Positions 9,047-17,848 of a DNA stretch of 64,000 nt are shown piece after piece; within the stretch, counting starts at the first letter, position 1; every line of letters begins with the position of its first letter. Source of the DNA: Serratia liquefaciens (GTDB lineage: Bacteria > Pseudomonadota > Gammaproteobacteria > Enterobacterales > Enterobacteriaceae); assembly GCA_012719855.1 (NCBI GenBank), contig JAAXZN010000045.1, forward strand, positions 1 through 64,000, in the 5' to 3' direction. The position numbers and the translations under genes are program-made. The notes below the pieces were generated by a model. The model searched no databases. It was not told the origin of the DNA and was given only the letters and a program-made list of their open reading frames with translations.

Positions 9047-10336
9047 TTAAGATTTCGAGATTTGCGGCTGTACGGTGTTGCGCGGTGCCTTGATCACCAA
9101 CAGCACCAGCACTGCACCCAGCGCGGCCACGCCGCCCGCCAGCATAAAGGCGCTGTCGAACTTACCGGTGTTTTGCACAATGTAGCCGGTCACGATCGGG
9201 CCGATGATGCCGGAAACGCTGCCGACCAAATGGATAAAGCCGCTGGCACCGCCGACCCGGGATTTATGTACCACGTCCTGAATAATGGCCCAGTAGATGG
9301 CACCGGTGATGTATAGGAAGAAGATTGACACCGACATCAGTACCACCGCCGGTACTACGCTGCTGACGGTACCCGCCAGTGCCACGCAGATAGCCGCCGC
9401 CAGCAGGCTGGTGACCAGTACGATCTTGCGCGACAGCAACAGCTTGCCGGTGATATTGAAAATCTTGTCGGAGATATAGCCGCCGAGTGCCAGCCCGACA
9501 AAGCCGACAATCCACGGGATCATGGTGGTGAGGCTCATTTCCTTGATGTTCAGGTTATGCGCCTGAACCAGATAGGAAGGGAACCAGCTCAGGAAGAAGA
9601 ACAGGATGTAGTTGTAGCAGAAGAAGGCGAACGCGGTGACCAGGATGATCGGCTGTTTCAGGTAGTAGCCCAGCCCGTGAGCGGCGTTGCTCAGCTCTTC
9701 TTCCGCGCTGTGGGTTTCCTGTTTCATCCGGTTGACCAGCGCAAGCTCCTCATCGCTGACGCGTTTGCTTTTCGCCGGGTTATCCGCCACCACGAAGAAC
9801 CACACCAGCATCCAGACGATACCGATCGAGCAGATGATCATAAACGCCGGTCGCCAGCCGAACGCCAGCGCCAGATAGCCGACGATTGGCCCGGCTACGG
9901 CACCGCCCAAAGGTGAACCGGCGCTGAGCAAGCCCATGGCGGTTGCCGCCTGTTTCTTCGGGAACCAGCCGTTTATCATCTTATTGGCCGAGGCGCAGAT
10001 TGGCCCTTCCGCCATGCCGAACAGCACGCGCAGGATCAGCATGGAATAGAAACCGGTGGCTAATGCCGTCATGCCGCAGAAAATCGACCACAGGCCAACG
10101 GCGATCCCGAGCACCAGCGTTGGGCCGAATTTGTCTACTGCCAGCCCGCCGACAAAGTTGAAGATGGCGTAACCGAAGAAGAAGCTGCCGAAGATGATGC
10201 CGAACTGTTCGGCATTCAACATCAGATCCTTCTCGATCATAGGCACGGTAATCGACAGCGCAACGCGGTCGAGGTAGTTGATCATGTAGAGCATAAACAG
10301 CAGGAACACTATGGTCCAACGCAGGTTTTTAAACAT
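9047..10336 (-). CDS. ydfJ: MFS transporter of the hexuronate/anion:cation symporter type (YdfJ-like)
   Basis: This 429-residue transporter has 12 predicted membrane segments and the ACS-family features: NYLDRVALSITVPMIEKDL at the N-terminus, the loop DKFGPTLVLG, and WFPKKQAATAMGL before segment 5. ACS members import sugar acids such as hexuronates and galactonate with protons. Its place between ydfI and rspB, with a mannonate dehydratase-like enzyme in the same operon, points to uptake of an aldonate or hexuronate. E. coli has a counterpart (ydfJ) in the same cluster. Confidence 0.87.
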   Translation of the reverse strand: MFKNLRWTIVFLLFMLYMINYLDRVALSITVPMIEKDLMLNAEQFGIIFGSFFFGYAIFNFVGGLAVDKFGPTLVLGIAVGLWSIFCGMTALATGFYSMLILRVLFGMAEGPICASANKMINGWFPKKQAATAMGLLSAGSPLGGAVAGPIVGYLALAFGWRPAFMIICSIGIVWMLVWFFVVADNPAKSKRVSDEELALVNRMKQETHSAEEELSNAAHGLGYYLKQPIILVTAFAFFCYNYILFFFLSWFPSYLVQAHNLNIKEMSLTTMIPWIVGFVGLALGGYISDKIFNITGKLLLSRKIVLVTSLLAAAICVALAGTVSSVVPAVVLMSVSIFFLYITGAIYWAIIQDVVHKSRVGGASGFIHLVGSVSGIIGPIVTGYIVQNTGKFDSAFMLAGGVAALGAVLVLLVIKAPRNTVQPQISKS

Positions 10337-10399
10337 AAAATCACTCCACTTGGTGTTGTTTTAATTGCGAAGCTTCATGCCTCTGCCCTGGTAAATTCA

Positions 10400-11443
10400 T
10401 CAGTCAAATTGCAGTAACACCTTGCAGCAGGTGCGTTGGTCTTTTTCGAACATCAGCATCGCCTGCTCGACCTCGCTGGCCGAGACGCAGTGCGTAATTA
10501 ATCGCTGCGGGTCGATTTTGCCGCTGGCCATCCAATCGATGACCTGCGGGAAGCGCCCGCTGTTGAGGCGTGAGGAGAAAATCGACAGCTCCTTGCTGGT
10601 GATGCTTTGCTGGGTCAGCGTGCAGGCCTCGCCGGAGAAGCCCATGATGCCGATACGCGCCGCCGGTGATGCCAGGTTAATCGCCTCCTGCAAAATGGCA
10701 GGATGACAGGCAGCGTCGACGATCAGCGTCGGCCGGAGTCCGCGCCGTTCCAACTCGGCTTGCAGTGAGCCTTCAGCGTTATTGAACGTCCAGTCGGCAC
10801 CGTTCTCCTGAGCCATCGCCAGTCGCTCACTGATGCGGTCGGCCACGATCACCTGTTTCACACCGTAGACCCCTTTCAGCGTTTGGATCACCGTCAGCCC
10901 CATCGGCCCGGCGCCGTAGATCAGCGCGATGTCCTCGGCGTTGGGTTGCAGGTGGGCGGTGATATTGGCGCCGATGGTGAAAGGTTCGACCATCGCGGCA
11001 TGGCGATCGCTGATGCTGTCCGGGATGCGGTAGGCATTGCGTGCCGGGGCGCAGGCGTAGTCGCTGAAGCCCCCGTCGCGGTGCACGCCGATCACCTGCA
11101 GTTCTGTGCAGACGTTAGGGCGGCCTATGGAGCAAGGGTAGCAATGCCCGCAACTGACGACCGGATCGACCGCAACGCGTTCCCCGATACGCAGCGGATC
11201 GATATCGCTGCCCACCTGGTCTATGACGCCAAAAAACTCATGCCCGATGACGCGCGGGTAGCGGGCGAAAGGGTTATGACCATGGTAGATATGCACATCG
11301 GAACCGCAAATGCCGGCGAACTTTACCTTCACCCGCACTTCGTCGGCTGCCGGTTGCGGCAGGGAACGCGGCTGGATAACCAGACGGCCGGGCTGCTCGA
11401 TGACCACGCTTTGCATGGTGCGTTCTTCTGTTACCAGTTCCAT
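10400..11443 (-). CDS. rspB: Zinc-containing alcohol dehydrogenase RspB-like
   Basis: This is a 347-residue medium-chain dehydrogenase. It has the catalytic zinc site ([21 protein letters not shown]), the structural zinc region [20 protein letters not shown] and the Rossmann motif [12 protein letters not shown]. It matches E. coli RspB closely. The ATG at 11443 overlaps the rspA end by 13 bases and has GGAGG about 10 bases upstream; an internal ATG at 11416 gives a start like that of E. coli, so the true start is uncertain between these two. Confidence 0.88.
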   Translation of the reverse strand: MELVTEERTMQSVVIEQPGRLVIQPRSLPQPAADEVRVKVKFAGICGSDVHIYHGHNPFARYPRVIGHEFFGVIDQVGSDIDPLRIGERVAVDPVVSCGHCYPCSIGRPNVCTELQVIGVHRDGGFSDYACAPARNAYRIPDSISDRHAAMVEPFTIGANITAHLQPNAEDIALIYGAGPMGLTVIQTLKGVYGVKQVIVADRISERLAMAQENGADWTFNNAEGSLQAELERRGLRPTLIVDAACHPAILQEAINLASPAARIGIMGFSGEACTLTQQSITSKELSIFSSRLNSGRFPQVIDWMASGKIDPQRLITHCVSASEVEQAMLMFEKDQRTCCKVLLQFD

Positions 11444-12645
11444 AAGGTGCCATCCTCCAGGCGTGCGACCGGCAGATAAGCCGGTTCATAGGGATAACGG
11501 GCAGCCAGTTTTTCATCGAACTCAATGCCCAGACCTGGCTTGTTGCCCGGATGCATGTAGCCGTCGTTGAAGCTCCAGCTGTGCGGGAACACTTCGAGCA
11601 TCTGTTCGGAGTAGCCCATGTATTCCTGCACGCCGAAGTTCGGCACCCACAGATCAAAATGCAGCGCCGCCGCCATGCAGATCGGGGACAAATCGGATGG
11701 CCCATGTGAACCGGTACGCACCTGATACAGCGAGGCAAAATCGGCGATGCGGCGCATACCGGTAATGCCGCCGGCGTGGGTCAGGGTGGTACGGATATAG
11801 TCGATCAGCTGTTCTTCGATCAGTTGCTTGCAGTCCCAAATACTGTTGAAGACTTCGCCGACGGCGATAGGGGTCACGGTATGCTGTCGGATCAAACGGA
11901 AGCATTCCTGATTCTCTGCCGGGGTCGGATCCTCCATCCAGAACAGGCGATATTGCTCAATGCTTTTACCGAAGCGGGCGGCTTCGATAGGGGTCAGCCG
12001 GTGGTGCATGTCGTGCAGCAGGTGTTCGTCAAAACCAAAGCGGTTGCGCACCGCTTCGAACAGCTTGGGCGTGAAATCGAGGTATTTTTCCGTTGACCAC
12101 AGCTGCTCTTCCGGCCAGTTGCCTTTAGTGGCGGGTTCATAAGCCAGGCCTTTGCCTTTGGCCATGCCGTAGGTGGTTTTCATGCCAGGCACACCGCATT
12201 GGGCACGAATGGCTTTAAAGCCCAACTCCTTGTGTTTGGCGTAGTCGTCGAGCACTTCGTCGATGGAATGGCCAGTGGTGTGGCAGTACACCATGACGCC
12301 GGTGCGCGATGCGCCACCGAGTAATTGGTACAGCGGCATATTGGCGGCCTTGCCCTTGATGTCCCACAGCGCCATGTCTACGGCAGAAATGGCGGACATG
12401 GTGACAGGCCCGCGGCGCCAGTAGGCGCCTTTATAGAAGAACTGCCATATGTCTTCGATCTGATGAGCATCCCGGCCGATCAGCTGCGGACAAACATGAT
12501 CTTTCAGATAGGACGCTACCGGCAGTTCACGGCCATTAAGCGTGGCGTCGCCGATACCGGTAATGCCATCGTCGGTGGTGATCTTCAGCGTGACAAAATT
12601 CCTGCCTGGGCAGGTCACAAATACCTCTGCGTTAACAATTTTCAT
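11431..12645 (-). CDS. rspA: Mannonate dehydratase-family enolase-superfamily protein RspA
   Basis: This 404-residue enolase-superfamily enzyme is of the ManD type. Probable metal ligands are Asp212 (HDMHH, with His214), Glu238 (WMEDPTP) and Glu264 (AVGEVFNS), matching the ManD pattern. Length equals E. coli RspA. Family members dehydrate D-mannonate or D-gluconate, some with very low activity, so the substrate should be treated as open. It is the first gene of the five-gene operon and sits next to the dehydrogenases and transporter that would handle the same acid. Confidence 0.9.
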   Translation of the reverse strand: MKIVNAEVFVTCPGRNFVTLKITTDDGITGIGDATLNGRELPVASYLKDHVCPQLIGRDAHQIEDIWQFFYKGAYWRRGPVTMSAISAVDMALWDIKGKAANMPLYQLLGGASRTGVMVYCHTTGHSIDEVLDDYAKHKELGFKAIRAQCGVPGMKTTYGMAKGKGLAYEPATKGNWPEEQLWSTEKYLDFTPKLFEAVRNRFGFDEHLLHDMHHRLTPIEAARFGKSIEQYRLFWMEDPTPAENQECFRLIRQHTVTPIAVGEVFNSIWDCKQLIEEQLIDYIRTTLTHAGGITGMRRIADFASLYQVRTGSHGPSDLSPICMAAALHFDLWVPNFGVQEYMGYSEQMLEVFPHSWSFNDGYMHPGNKPGLGIEFDEKLAARYPYEPAYLPVARLEDGTLWNW

Positions 12646-12709
12646 AACGTCTCTATCCTGTTCCCACGGGTCATCATATTGGACGGAAAATACGCCATGA
12701 ACGAACTAC

Positions 12710-12721
12710 CATACAAGTATG
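12710..12721. promoter_or_regulatory. Short palindrome in the rspA upstream region
   Basis: CATACAAGTATG has CATAC and GTATG arms around two bases, 65-76 bases upstream of the rspA start. It is a plausible GntR-type operator for the operon, but it does not resemble the palindrome before rspR, so the assignment is weak. Confidence 0.3.
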
Positions 12722-12824
12722 ATTTAAAGGATTTGCCGGAGAGGATCACATTTCGATGCGGAATAAAGTGCAAACGACAGGCGGTAAATTATTTGGCGGG
12801 GAAGGGGCTGACGCTACAACCAGT

Positions 12825-12851
12825 GGCGCTCAACCCTTACCGGCGAGCGCC
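12825..12851. repeat. Inverted repeat between yegS and rspA
   Basis: GGCGCTC at 12825-12831 pairs with GAGCGCC at 12845-12851 around a 13-base loop, 8 bases after the yegS stop codon. It may act as a Rho-independent-like 3' hairpin for yegS, but no T-run follows it. It could also be an extragenic palindromic element. Confidence 0.35.
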
Positions 12852-12859
12852 AAAGGCGG

Positions 12860-13777
12860 TTATTCCGAGGAGGAGCCTTGCCCCAATAACCCACAGTTGG
12901 GGGGCAGACGGCATTCAATGGCATTGGGCAACACTTCAATGCGGAAATGCTTGCCCTTCAGGGGTTCACCGTCGAGATTAAAGGTCATCTCATGGGGAGC
13001 CTTGATTTCCAGCCACGGCAGTGCGGCGCTGATGACGTTTTTGTTTTCTTCATCGTTAAACAGGCTGGCTACCAGCGCCGGCAGAAGTTCATCCGCAATC
13101 AACAGGCGCAGTTGCAGCAGCCCATCGTTGATCAGCGCGTCCGGGCAGAGCTGTTGACCGCCCCCTGCCTGTTTGCCATTGCCGATGCCGATGACCAGCG
13201 CGTTGCCGCTCCAATGGAAATCTGGCCCGCGGATCTCGCAGCGGTCGGCCTTGAGCGTATCCATGCGCAGCAAACCGTGGATAAAGTAGGACACGCCACC
13301 CAGCGCCGCCTTGAGTTTTTCCGGCGTCTCGGTGGTGATACGCGTGCCGAAGCCACCGGTCGCCATATTGATGAAATAGCGTTCATCGTTCACTTTCGCC
13401 AGATCTATCGGCACCGCGCGGCCCTTCACCGCCAGCCGCAATGCCGGCTCCGGCATCAAAGGGATATTGCAGGCCATGGCGAAATCATTGGCGGTACCCA
13501 GCGGCAGAATGCCCAGCACCGGGCGGGCGTCCGCCGGCAAGGCCGTTAGTGCCGCTGCCACTTCGTTGATGGTGCCGTCGCCGCCGCCGGCAATCAGCGT
13601 GTTCACCCCCAGTTGGCAGGCTTCCCGAACATAACGTGCGGCATCACCCTGTTCCCAGGTAACGCGAACGTGCAGGGACTGGCCTTCATCTCGCAACTTC
13701 TGTACTGCAAGGCGAATCTCTTCGTTACCGGCGCCTTTGCCGTTAATGATAAGAAGCGCTGGTGCTGGTGAATGCAT
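12860..13777 (-). CDS. yegS: Lipid kinase YegS
   Basis: The 305-residue product is a diacylglycerol kinase-family catalytic protein. The nucleotide-binding motif GGGDGT is at residues 64-69, followed by [10 protein letters not shown] and the C-terminal beta-rich domain ([10 protein letters not shown]). E. coli YegS (299 residues) phosphorylates phosphatidylglycerol in vitro. The ATG at 13777 is chosen because GGGA precedes it and it matches the family N-terminus; a 21-residue extension is not supported. It is transcribed alone, leftward. Confidence 0.9.
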   Translation of the reverse strand: MHSPAPALLIINGKGAGNEEIRLAVQKLRDEGQSLHVRVTWEQGDAARYVREACQLGVNTLIAGGGDGTINEVAAALTALPADARPVLGILPLGTANDFAMACNIPLMPEPALRLAVKGRAVPIDLAKVNDERYFINMATGGFGTRITTETPEKLKAALGGVSYFIHGLLRMDTLKADRCEIRGPDFHWSGNALVIGIGNGKQAGGGQQLCPDALINDGLLQLRLLIADELLPALVASLFNDEENKNVISAALPWLEIKAPHEMTFNLDGEPLKGKHFRIEVLPNAIECRLPPNCGLLGQGSSSE

Positions 13778-14071
13778 TCCCGATATCTCCCGGCTGTAAA
13801 CTATAGGGCAACGATAAACTACCCGTCGGCGACAGGCCATCAGAATATTCAGTTAATTCTGATCTATCCTGACCTGGCAGAGTTTATTTCTGCAGGATTG
13901 ACTTAAATTAAGATATATCCGTGGGAAAGTTAGCGATTTTTGTTAATGCATTAATTAATCGTTGTAGCTTTGTTTTTATATCGCTATGACAACAGCGCGT
14001 AATGAAAAATAAGCAAGTCAGTGAATTGAAAGCTAATGGATATATTAGATAGGATTATTTTTTGATATCCA
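13778..14071. other. AT-rich intergenic region between yegS and cyaR
   Basis: I see no gene here. The stretch is clearly more AT-rich than its neighbours and should hold the leftward yegS promoter. One inverted repeat is present: ATCAGAAT at 13839-13846 with ATTCTGAT at 13856-13863, about 60 bases upstream of the yegS start. Its role is unknown. Confidence 0.4.
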
Positions 14072-14105
14072 AGAAAAAGCCAGTCCAAGGGAGATTGGAC
14101 TGGCT
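14072..14105 (-). terminator. Rho-independent terminator of cyaR
   Basis: On the minus strand AGCCAGTCCAA and TTGGACTGGCT form a perfect 11-base stem with a 6-base loop (TCTCCC), followed by TTTTCTT. The stem sequence differs from E. coli while the flanking CyaR core is kept, as expected of a real structured RNA. Confidence 0.88.
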
Positions 14106-14160
14106 AAGGAGGTGGTTCCTAGTATTGCTATGCAAATCTTTTTCGTTCTTAGTTTTAAGC
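14072..14160 (-). ncRNA. cyaR: CyaR small regulatory RNA
   Basis: Read leftward, the segment contains the CyaR core AGGAACCACCTCCTTAGCC, then AATCTCCCTT in the terminator loop region and a T-tailed stem, as in E. coli CyaR (RyeE). The position just downstream of trhP (yegQ) on the same strand also matches E. coli. CyaR is an Hfq-bound RNA that represses ompX, nadE, luxS and yqaE by pairing at ribosome binding sites, using the CCUCC-containing region. The 5' end near 14160 is estimated by alignment to the E. coli length of 87 bases. Confidence 0.88.
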
Positions 14161-14190
14161 AGCCTGATGTTAACCAAGCTGCGTAGTAAT

Positions 14191-14212
14191 TGATGTGATC
14201 CAATTCTAATAT
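14191..14212. promoter_or_regulatory. CRP site for cyaR at about -41.5
   Basis: On the + strand the half-site TGTGA is at 14194-14198, with a weaker partner TCTAA six bases on, at 14205-14209. The centre (14201.5) lies 41-42 bases upstream of the estimated cyaR 5' end, the class II position. CyaR is known to be CRP-activated in E. coli, so the geometry supports the call. Confidence 0.6.
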
Positions 14213-14250
14213 TTGCTAAAAAATGCCATTAAAGGATCACCCCCTGCATT

Positions 14251-15603
14251 TTACGCCGCAGGAGTATTGATATCCGGCAAATTTCTGATCAGCAACGCGT
14301 AATTGAGATCGATATCTTGCGGGATCGGCAAATAAACGATATGGCCGTTACCCGGCGCCACGTCGATCGCTTCGCCTTTCTTATTTTGCATGCTCTCCAG
14401 GGTAAACAAGACATTACCGCCTGGGGTCATCATTTCTACGCTGTCACCGAGCAGGAATTTGTTTTTCACGTCCACTTCAGCCCAGCCGTCACGCCGTACG
14501 CCGGTGAATTCGCCGACAAACTGTTGGCGCTCAGACAGCGAGGAGCCGTATTCGTAGTTTTGCTGTGCTTCATGTACGTGACGACGCAGGAAGCCTTCGG
14601 TGTAACCCCGGTGCGCCAGGCCTTCGAGCGTGGTCAACAGAGTGGGATCGAACGGCTTGCCGGCGACGGCGTCGTCGATGGCACGACGGTAGACCTGTGC
14701 GGTACGTGCGCAGTAGTAGAAGGATTTGGTGCGGCCTTCAATCTTCAGCGAATGCACACCAAGCTGCGTCAGGCGTTCCACGTGCTGGATGGCGCGCAAA
14801 TCTTTCGAATTCATGATGTAAGTGCCGTGTTCATCCTCGAAGGCGCTCATGTATTCACCGGGCTTCTGCGCTTCGGACAGCATGAACACCTTGTCGGTGG
14901 GGGCCCCGATGCCCAGCGTCGGCTCGACGGTCTGCACCGGGATCGGTTCATGCATATGCACGATGTTGCCGGTCTCGTCTTCCTTGCCTTCTTCCGCTTT
15001 GTACTGCCAGCGGCAGGCGTTGGTGCAGGTGCCCTGATTAGGGTCGCGTTTGTTGATATACCCGGACAGCAGGCAGCGGCCGGAGTAGGCCATGCACAGC
15101 GCACCGTGGACGAAGATTTCCAGCTCCATCTCCGGCACCTGGGTACGGATTTCGGCGATCTCTTCCAGTGACAGTTCACGCGACAGGATCACCCGCGTCA
15201 GGCCCATTTGCTGCCAGAATTTTACCGTCGCCCAGTTTACCGCGTTTGCCTGCACCGACAGGTGGATATCCATCTGCGGGAAGGCTTCACGTACCATCAT
15301 GATCAGGCCGGGATCGGACATGATCAGCGCGTCCGGGCCCATGTCGATCACGGGTTTAAGATCGCGCAGGAAGGTTTTCAGCTTGGCGTTGTGCGGGGCG
15401 ATATTCACTACCACGTAGAAGCGTTTTCCCAGCGCATGGGCTTCGTTAATCCCCTGTGCCAGATTTTCGTGATTGAATTCATTGTTACGCACCCGCAGGC
15501 TGTAACGTGGCTGGCCTGCATAAACCGCGTCGGCGCCATAGGCAAAGGCGTAACGCATGTTTTTCAGCGTGCCGGCTGGGGAAAGGAGTTCCGGTGTAAA
15601 CAT
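14251..15603 (-). CDS. trhP: tRNA 5-hydroxyuridine modification protein TrhP (YegQ), U32 family
   Basis: This 450-residue peptidase-U32-family protein takes part in prephenate-dependent hydroxylation of U34 in tRNA. The conserved cysteines expected to hold an iron-sulfur cluster are Cys170, Cys177, Cys193 and Cys197 (HGALCMAYSGRC, then GTCTNAC). The N-terminal ELLSPAGTLKNMRYAFAYGA is typical. Length matches E. coli YegQ. It lies upstream of cyaR on the same strand, as in E. coli. Confidence 0.93.
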   Translation of the reverse strand: MFTPELLSPAGTLKNMRYAFAYGADAVYAGQPRYSLRVRNNEFNHENLAQGINEAHALGKRFYVVVNIAPHNAKLKTFLRDLKPVIDMGPDALIMSDPGLIMMVREAFPQMDIHLSVQANAVNWATVKFWQQMGLTRVILSRELSLEEIAEIRTQVPEMELEIFVHGALCMAYSGRCLLSGYINKRDPNQGTCTNACRWQYKAEEGKEDETGNIVHMHEPIPVQTVEPTLGIGAPTDKVFMLSEAQKPGEYMSAFEDEHGTYIMNSKDLRAIQHVERLTQLGVHSLKIEGRTKSFYYCARTAQVYRRAIDDAVAGKPFDPTLLTTLEGLAHRGYTEGFLRRHVHEAQQNYEYGSSLSERQQFVGEFTGVRRDGWAEVDVKNKFLLGDSVEMMTPGGNVLFTLESMQNKKGEAIDVAPGNGHIVYLPIPQDIDLNYALLIRNLPDINTPAA

Positions 15604-15737
15604 AATGAGTCTCGGTCTGATTTCAGGTCAGTACCGCACCACCAAATGGCGCAGTAAAAGCGGGGAATTGTAGCGGCAGCGCGAAGAGAAATCAGCAGGT
15701 AACCGGATTTATTACAGGGAGATTGATCCTGGTCATA

Positions 15738-15767
15738 AGAAAAACGCGCGATGGCGGGCATCGCGCG
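15738..15767 (-). terminator. Rho-independent terminator of yegP
   Basis: CGCGCGATG at 15745-15753 pairs with CATCGCGCG at 15759-15767. On the minus strand the stem is followed by TTTTTCTT. It begins 14 bases after the yegP stop codon. Confidence 0.85.
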
Positions 15768-15780
15768 CTTTACAGATGCA

Positions 15781-16119
15781 TTAAGCGCTCAGATCGCGTA
15801 CGTCGGTGGACGGACCGTTTTTGATCACCGACTGAATACCATTCTTTGCCGCAGTTTCAGAGCTGTACATCTCACTGACGCCGATCACCTGATGATTCTT
15901 GGCTTTCAGCACGAAATAAGGCTGATTGCTGGTGCTGTGCTTCAGTTCATATTGTGCTTCGTGGGGGGAATTGGTTTGCACCGAGGCAATGCCATTCTCC
16001 GCCGAGGCCTTGCTGGCGTACATCTCGCTGGCCAGAATGATTTCGCCATTGCTGGCTTTCAGGTTGAAGTGGTATTGCCCATTCTTTGCTTTTTTCAGCT
16101 CATAGTGACCGATTGCCAT
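15781..16119 (-). CDS. yegP: DUF1508 tandem-repeat protein YegP
   Basis: The 112-residue product consists of two DUF1508 repeats: YHFNLKASNGEIILASEMYASK in the first half and YFVLKAKNHQVIGVSEMYSSE in the second. It matches E. coli YegP (110 residues), a small cytoplasmic protein of unknown biochemical role. The ATG at 16119 has GGAGAGG directly upstream; a 15-residue extension has no counterpart. It is transcribed alone just upstream of trhP. Confidence 0.9.
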   Translation of the reverse strand: MAIGHYELKKAKNGQYHFNLKASNGEIILASEMYASKASAENGIASVQTNSPHEAQYELKHSTSNQPYFVLKAKNHQVIGVSEMYSSETAAKNGIQSVIKNGPSTDVRDLSA

Positions 16120-16429
16120 GGTTCCTCTCCTGTGGGTTCCGATTAGTGATGTAAGTGTAGCCAATGGCTTGAAATTGAGCGGCTAATAAACCGGACTTGA
16201 GAAGGGTAGCGCAAAAAAAACGCCATTTTTTTGCGCTGACAGGGAGTTTTGTGCAGCGGATACTGCTGTAGCACGGGAAGCTAATGGGGGATTGTCTGCT
16301 GAAAGTTTGCGCAGCCCGCCGCATTTTCGAGCGCGCAGTATTTCAACCGCAACCAGGGAGGGCTAAGGTGAGGCCGCTGCATCATTGCGGTCAAAAAATA
16401 AGCGCTGCATCTTGGCATCGACGCTTAAC
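16120..16429. other. Intergenic region between yegP and vapB
   Basis: This 310-base region separates two divergent units and should hold the yegP promoter on the minus strand and the vapBC promoter on the + strand. No convincing coding frame, RNA gene or repeat was seen apart from the operator-like repeat just beyond its right end. Confidence 0.4.
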
Positions 16430-16453
16430 AGGCATATGCTTAGGCCTATGCCT
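16430..16453. promoter_or_regulatory. Inverted repeat before vapBC, likely autoregulatory operator
   Basis: AGGCATA at 16430-16436 and TATGCCT at 16447-16453 are a perfect 7-base inverted repeat 10 bases apart. It ends 16 bases before the vapB start. VapB/VapC complexes bind such palindromes at their own promoters. Confidence 0.5.
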
Positions 16454-16469
16454 GTAAGGGGAGATGGAA

Positions 16470-16733
16470 ATGGAAAGGGTCGCGAAACTGTTTAAAAACG
16501 GCAGAAATCAGGCGGTGAGGTTACCCGTGGAATTCGAATTTGATACAGATCGTGTGTATATCCGCCGCGATCGGGAGGGGAACGTGATTCTATCTAAATA
16601 TCCGGCCAAACCTAACAGTTGGGCTCCGTTGCTGCAAATGATCGAAAAAACGCAGGTACCGCAGGACTTTCTGGCGGCTGATGAACGTCAGCAGGGGAGT
16701 GTTACCCGCGATCCGTTCGCCGGGGAAGAGTAA
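16470..16733 (+). CDS. vapB: VapB-type antitoxin (AbrB/SpoVT fold)
   Basis: This 87-residue antitoxin begins MERVAKLFKNGRNQAVRLP, the AbrB-type swapped-hairpin DNA-binding domain of VapB proteins. Its C-terminal tail (DERQQGSVTRDPFAGEE) should bind and block the toxin. The ATG at 16470 is preferred to 16464 because AGGGGAG lies 6 bases before it; the earlier ATG would overlap that site. The toxin gene follows after 2 bases. The pair is likely autoregulated through the repeat at 16430-16453. Confidence 0.88.
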   Translation: MERVAKLFKNGRNQAVRLPVEFEFDTDRVYIRRDREGNVILSKYPAKPNSWAPLLQMIEKTQVPQDFLAADERQQGSVTRDPFAGEE

Positions 16734-16735
16734 GC

Positions 16736-17122
16736 ATGTATATGTTTGACACCAATACGGTCAGCCAACTGTTCCGTCGGCATCCCCGCTTGCTGAGCCG
16801 AATGGAAAAAGTCCCGCCTTCTGCGGTATGCATTTCCAGCATTACGCAGGCAGAACTGCTTTATGGCGTGGCCAAACGGCAGAACCTTACGCTGAAAGCG
16901 ACGGTCGCGGCATTTCTTGATTCCGTGACGGTATATGCCTGGGACAGCGAAGCCGCACATTGCTATGGCACGCTGCGGGCGGAAATGGTGAAAAAGGGGC
17001 GGGTGATGGGGGCCCTGGATCAGCTTATTGCCGCCCACGCGCAGAGCCGCGGAGCGACAATAGTGACTAACGACCGGGCGTTTGCCATGGTGCCGGGCCT
17101 GACGGTAGAAGACTGGACCTAG
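16736..17122 (+). CDS. vapC: VapC-type PIN-domain toxin ribonuclease
   Basis: This 128-residue PIN-domain protein has the acidic catalytic residues Asp5 (FDTNTVS), Glu40 (ITQAELLYG), Asp95 (ALDQLIAAHA) and Asp113 (VTNDRAF). VapC toxins cleave tRNA or rRNA and are neutralised by VapB. Start codon ATG at 16736 follows the vapB stop by 2 bases, so expression is coupled. All catalytic residues are present, so the toxin should be active. The RNA target cannot be told from sequence. Confidence 0.9.
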   Translation: MYMFDTNTVSQLFRRHPRLLSRMEKVPPSAVCISSITQAELLYGVAKRQNLTLKATVAAFLDSVTVYAWDSEAAHCYGTLRAEMVKKGRVMGALDQLIAAHAQSRGATIVTNDRAFAMVPGLTVEDWT

Positions 17123-17128
17123 GGCCGG

Positions 17129-17848
17129 CTAAAGCCCGTTCACCAGGCGGCAAGGTTCGGACTCCCAGCGGTAACCGACGCCGTACACGGAGCGGATAAA
17201 GGATTTCTCGCCGTCGATCAGCTCCAGCTTGCGCCGCAGGTTTTTGATGTGGCTGTCGATGGTGCGATCGGTCACCACCCGGTAGTCGTCATACAGGTTA
17301 TTCAGCAGTTGCTCGCGCGAGAACACGTTGCCCGGCTGGCTGGCCAGGGTTTTCAACAGGCGGAACTCTGCCGGAGTGAGATCCAGCATCTGCCCCTGAT
17401 AGCTGGCCTGAAAACGTGGTTCATCAATGTGAAGCTGCGTTTCTTCCTGCATATTGTCCAATGGGCGATAGCAGCGGCGCAGAATGGTTTTTACGCGCGC
17501 AACCACTTCACGCGGGCTGTAAGGTTTGCAGATATAATCGTCTGCACCGATCTCCAGCCCCAGCAGGCGGTCGATCTCTTCAATTTTTGCCGTCACCATC
17601 ACCACCGGAATATCGGTGAAGCGGCGCAGTTCTCGGCATACCGTTAACCCATCGCTGCCCGGCAGCATCAGATCCAACAGGATCAGCGCCGGTGAATGCT
17701 CATGCACCGCCGGGACCACCTCGCTGCCGTTGGTCAGCCAGCGCGTGGCATATCCCGCCGCCTGCAGGTAGTCCACCAGCAGCTGGCCGAGCTTGGGCTC
17801 ATCTTCAACAATCATAATTTGCAACGGTTGATTCTGGGTTTCCATCAT
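17129..17848 (-). CDS. baeR: Response regulator BaeR
   Basis: This 239-residue OmpR-type response regulator has a receiver domain with acidic Glu15/Asp16, phosphoacceptor Asp59 ([10 protein letters not shown]) and the conserved Lys in YICKPYSP. The C-terminal winged helix includes [16 protein letters not shown]. The sequence matches E. coli BaeR closely. It is the last gene of the mdtABCD-baeSR operon; its start overlaps the baeS stop (ATGA). It activates the operon in response to envelope stress such as indole, flavonoids or metals. Confidence 0.96.
   Translation of the reverse strand: MMETQNQPLQIMIVEDEPKLGQLLVDYLQAAGYATRWLTNGSEVVPAVHEHSPALILLDLMLPGSDGLTVCRELRRFTDIPVVMVTAKIEEIDRLLGLEIGADDYICKPYSPREVVARVKTILRRCYRPLDNMQEETQLHIDEPRFQASYQGQMLDLTPAEFRLLKTLASQPGNVFSREQLLNNLYDDYRVVTDRTIDSHIKNLRRKLELIDGEKSFIRSVYGVGYRWESEPCRLVNGL

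Noticed and set aside
12698-12981. + strand frame upstream of rspA starting near ATGAACGAACTACC
   Set aside because: It runs into yegS antisense sequence, has no family pattern and covers the rspA promoter region.
14317-15171. + strand open frame of 284 codons opposite trhP
   Set aside because: Antisense shadow of trhP, with no ribosome binding site or recognisable motif.
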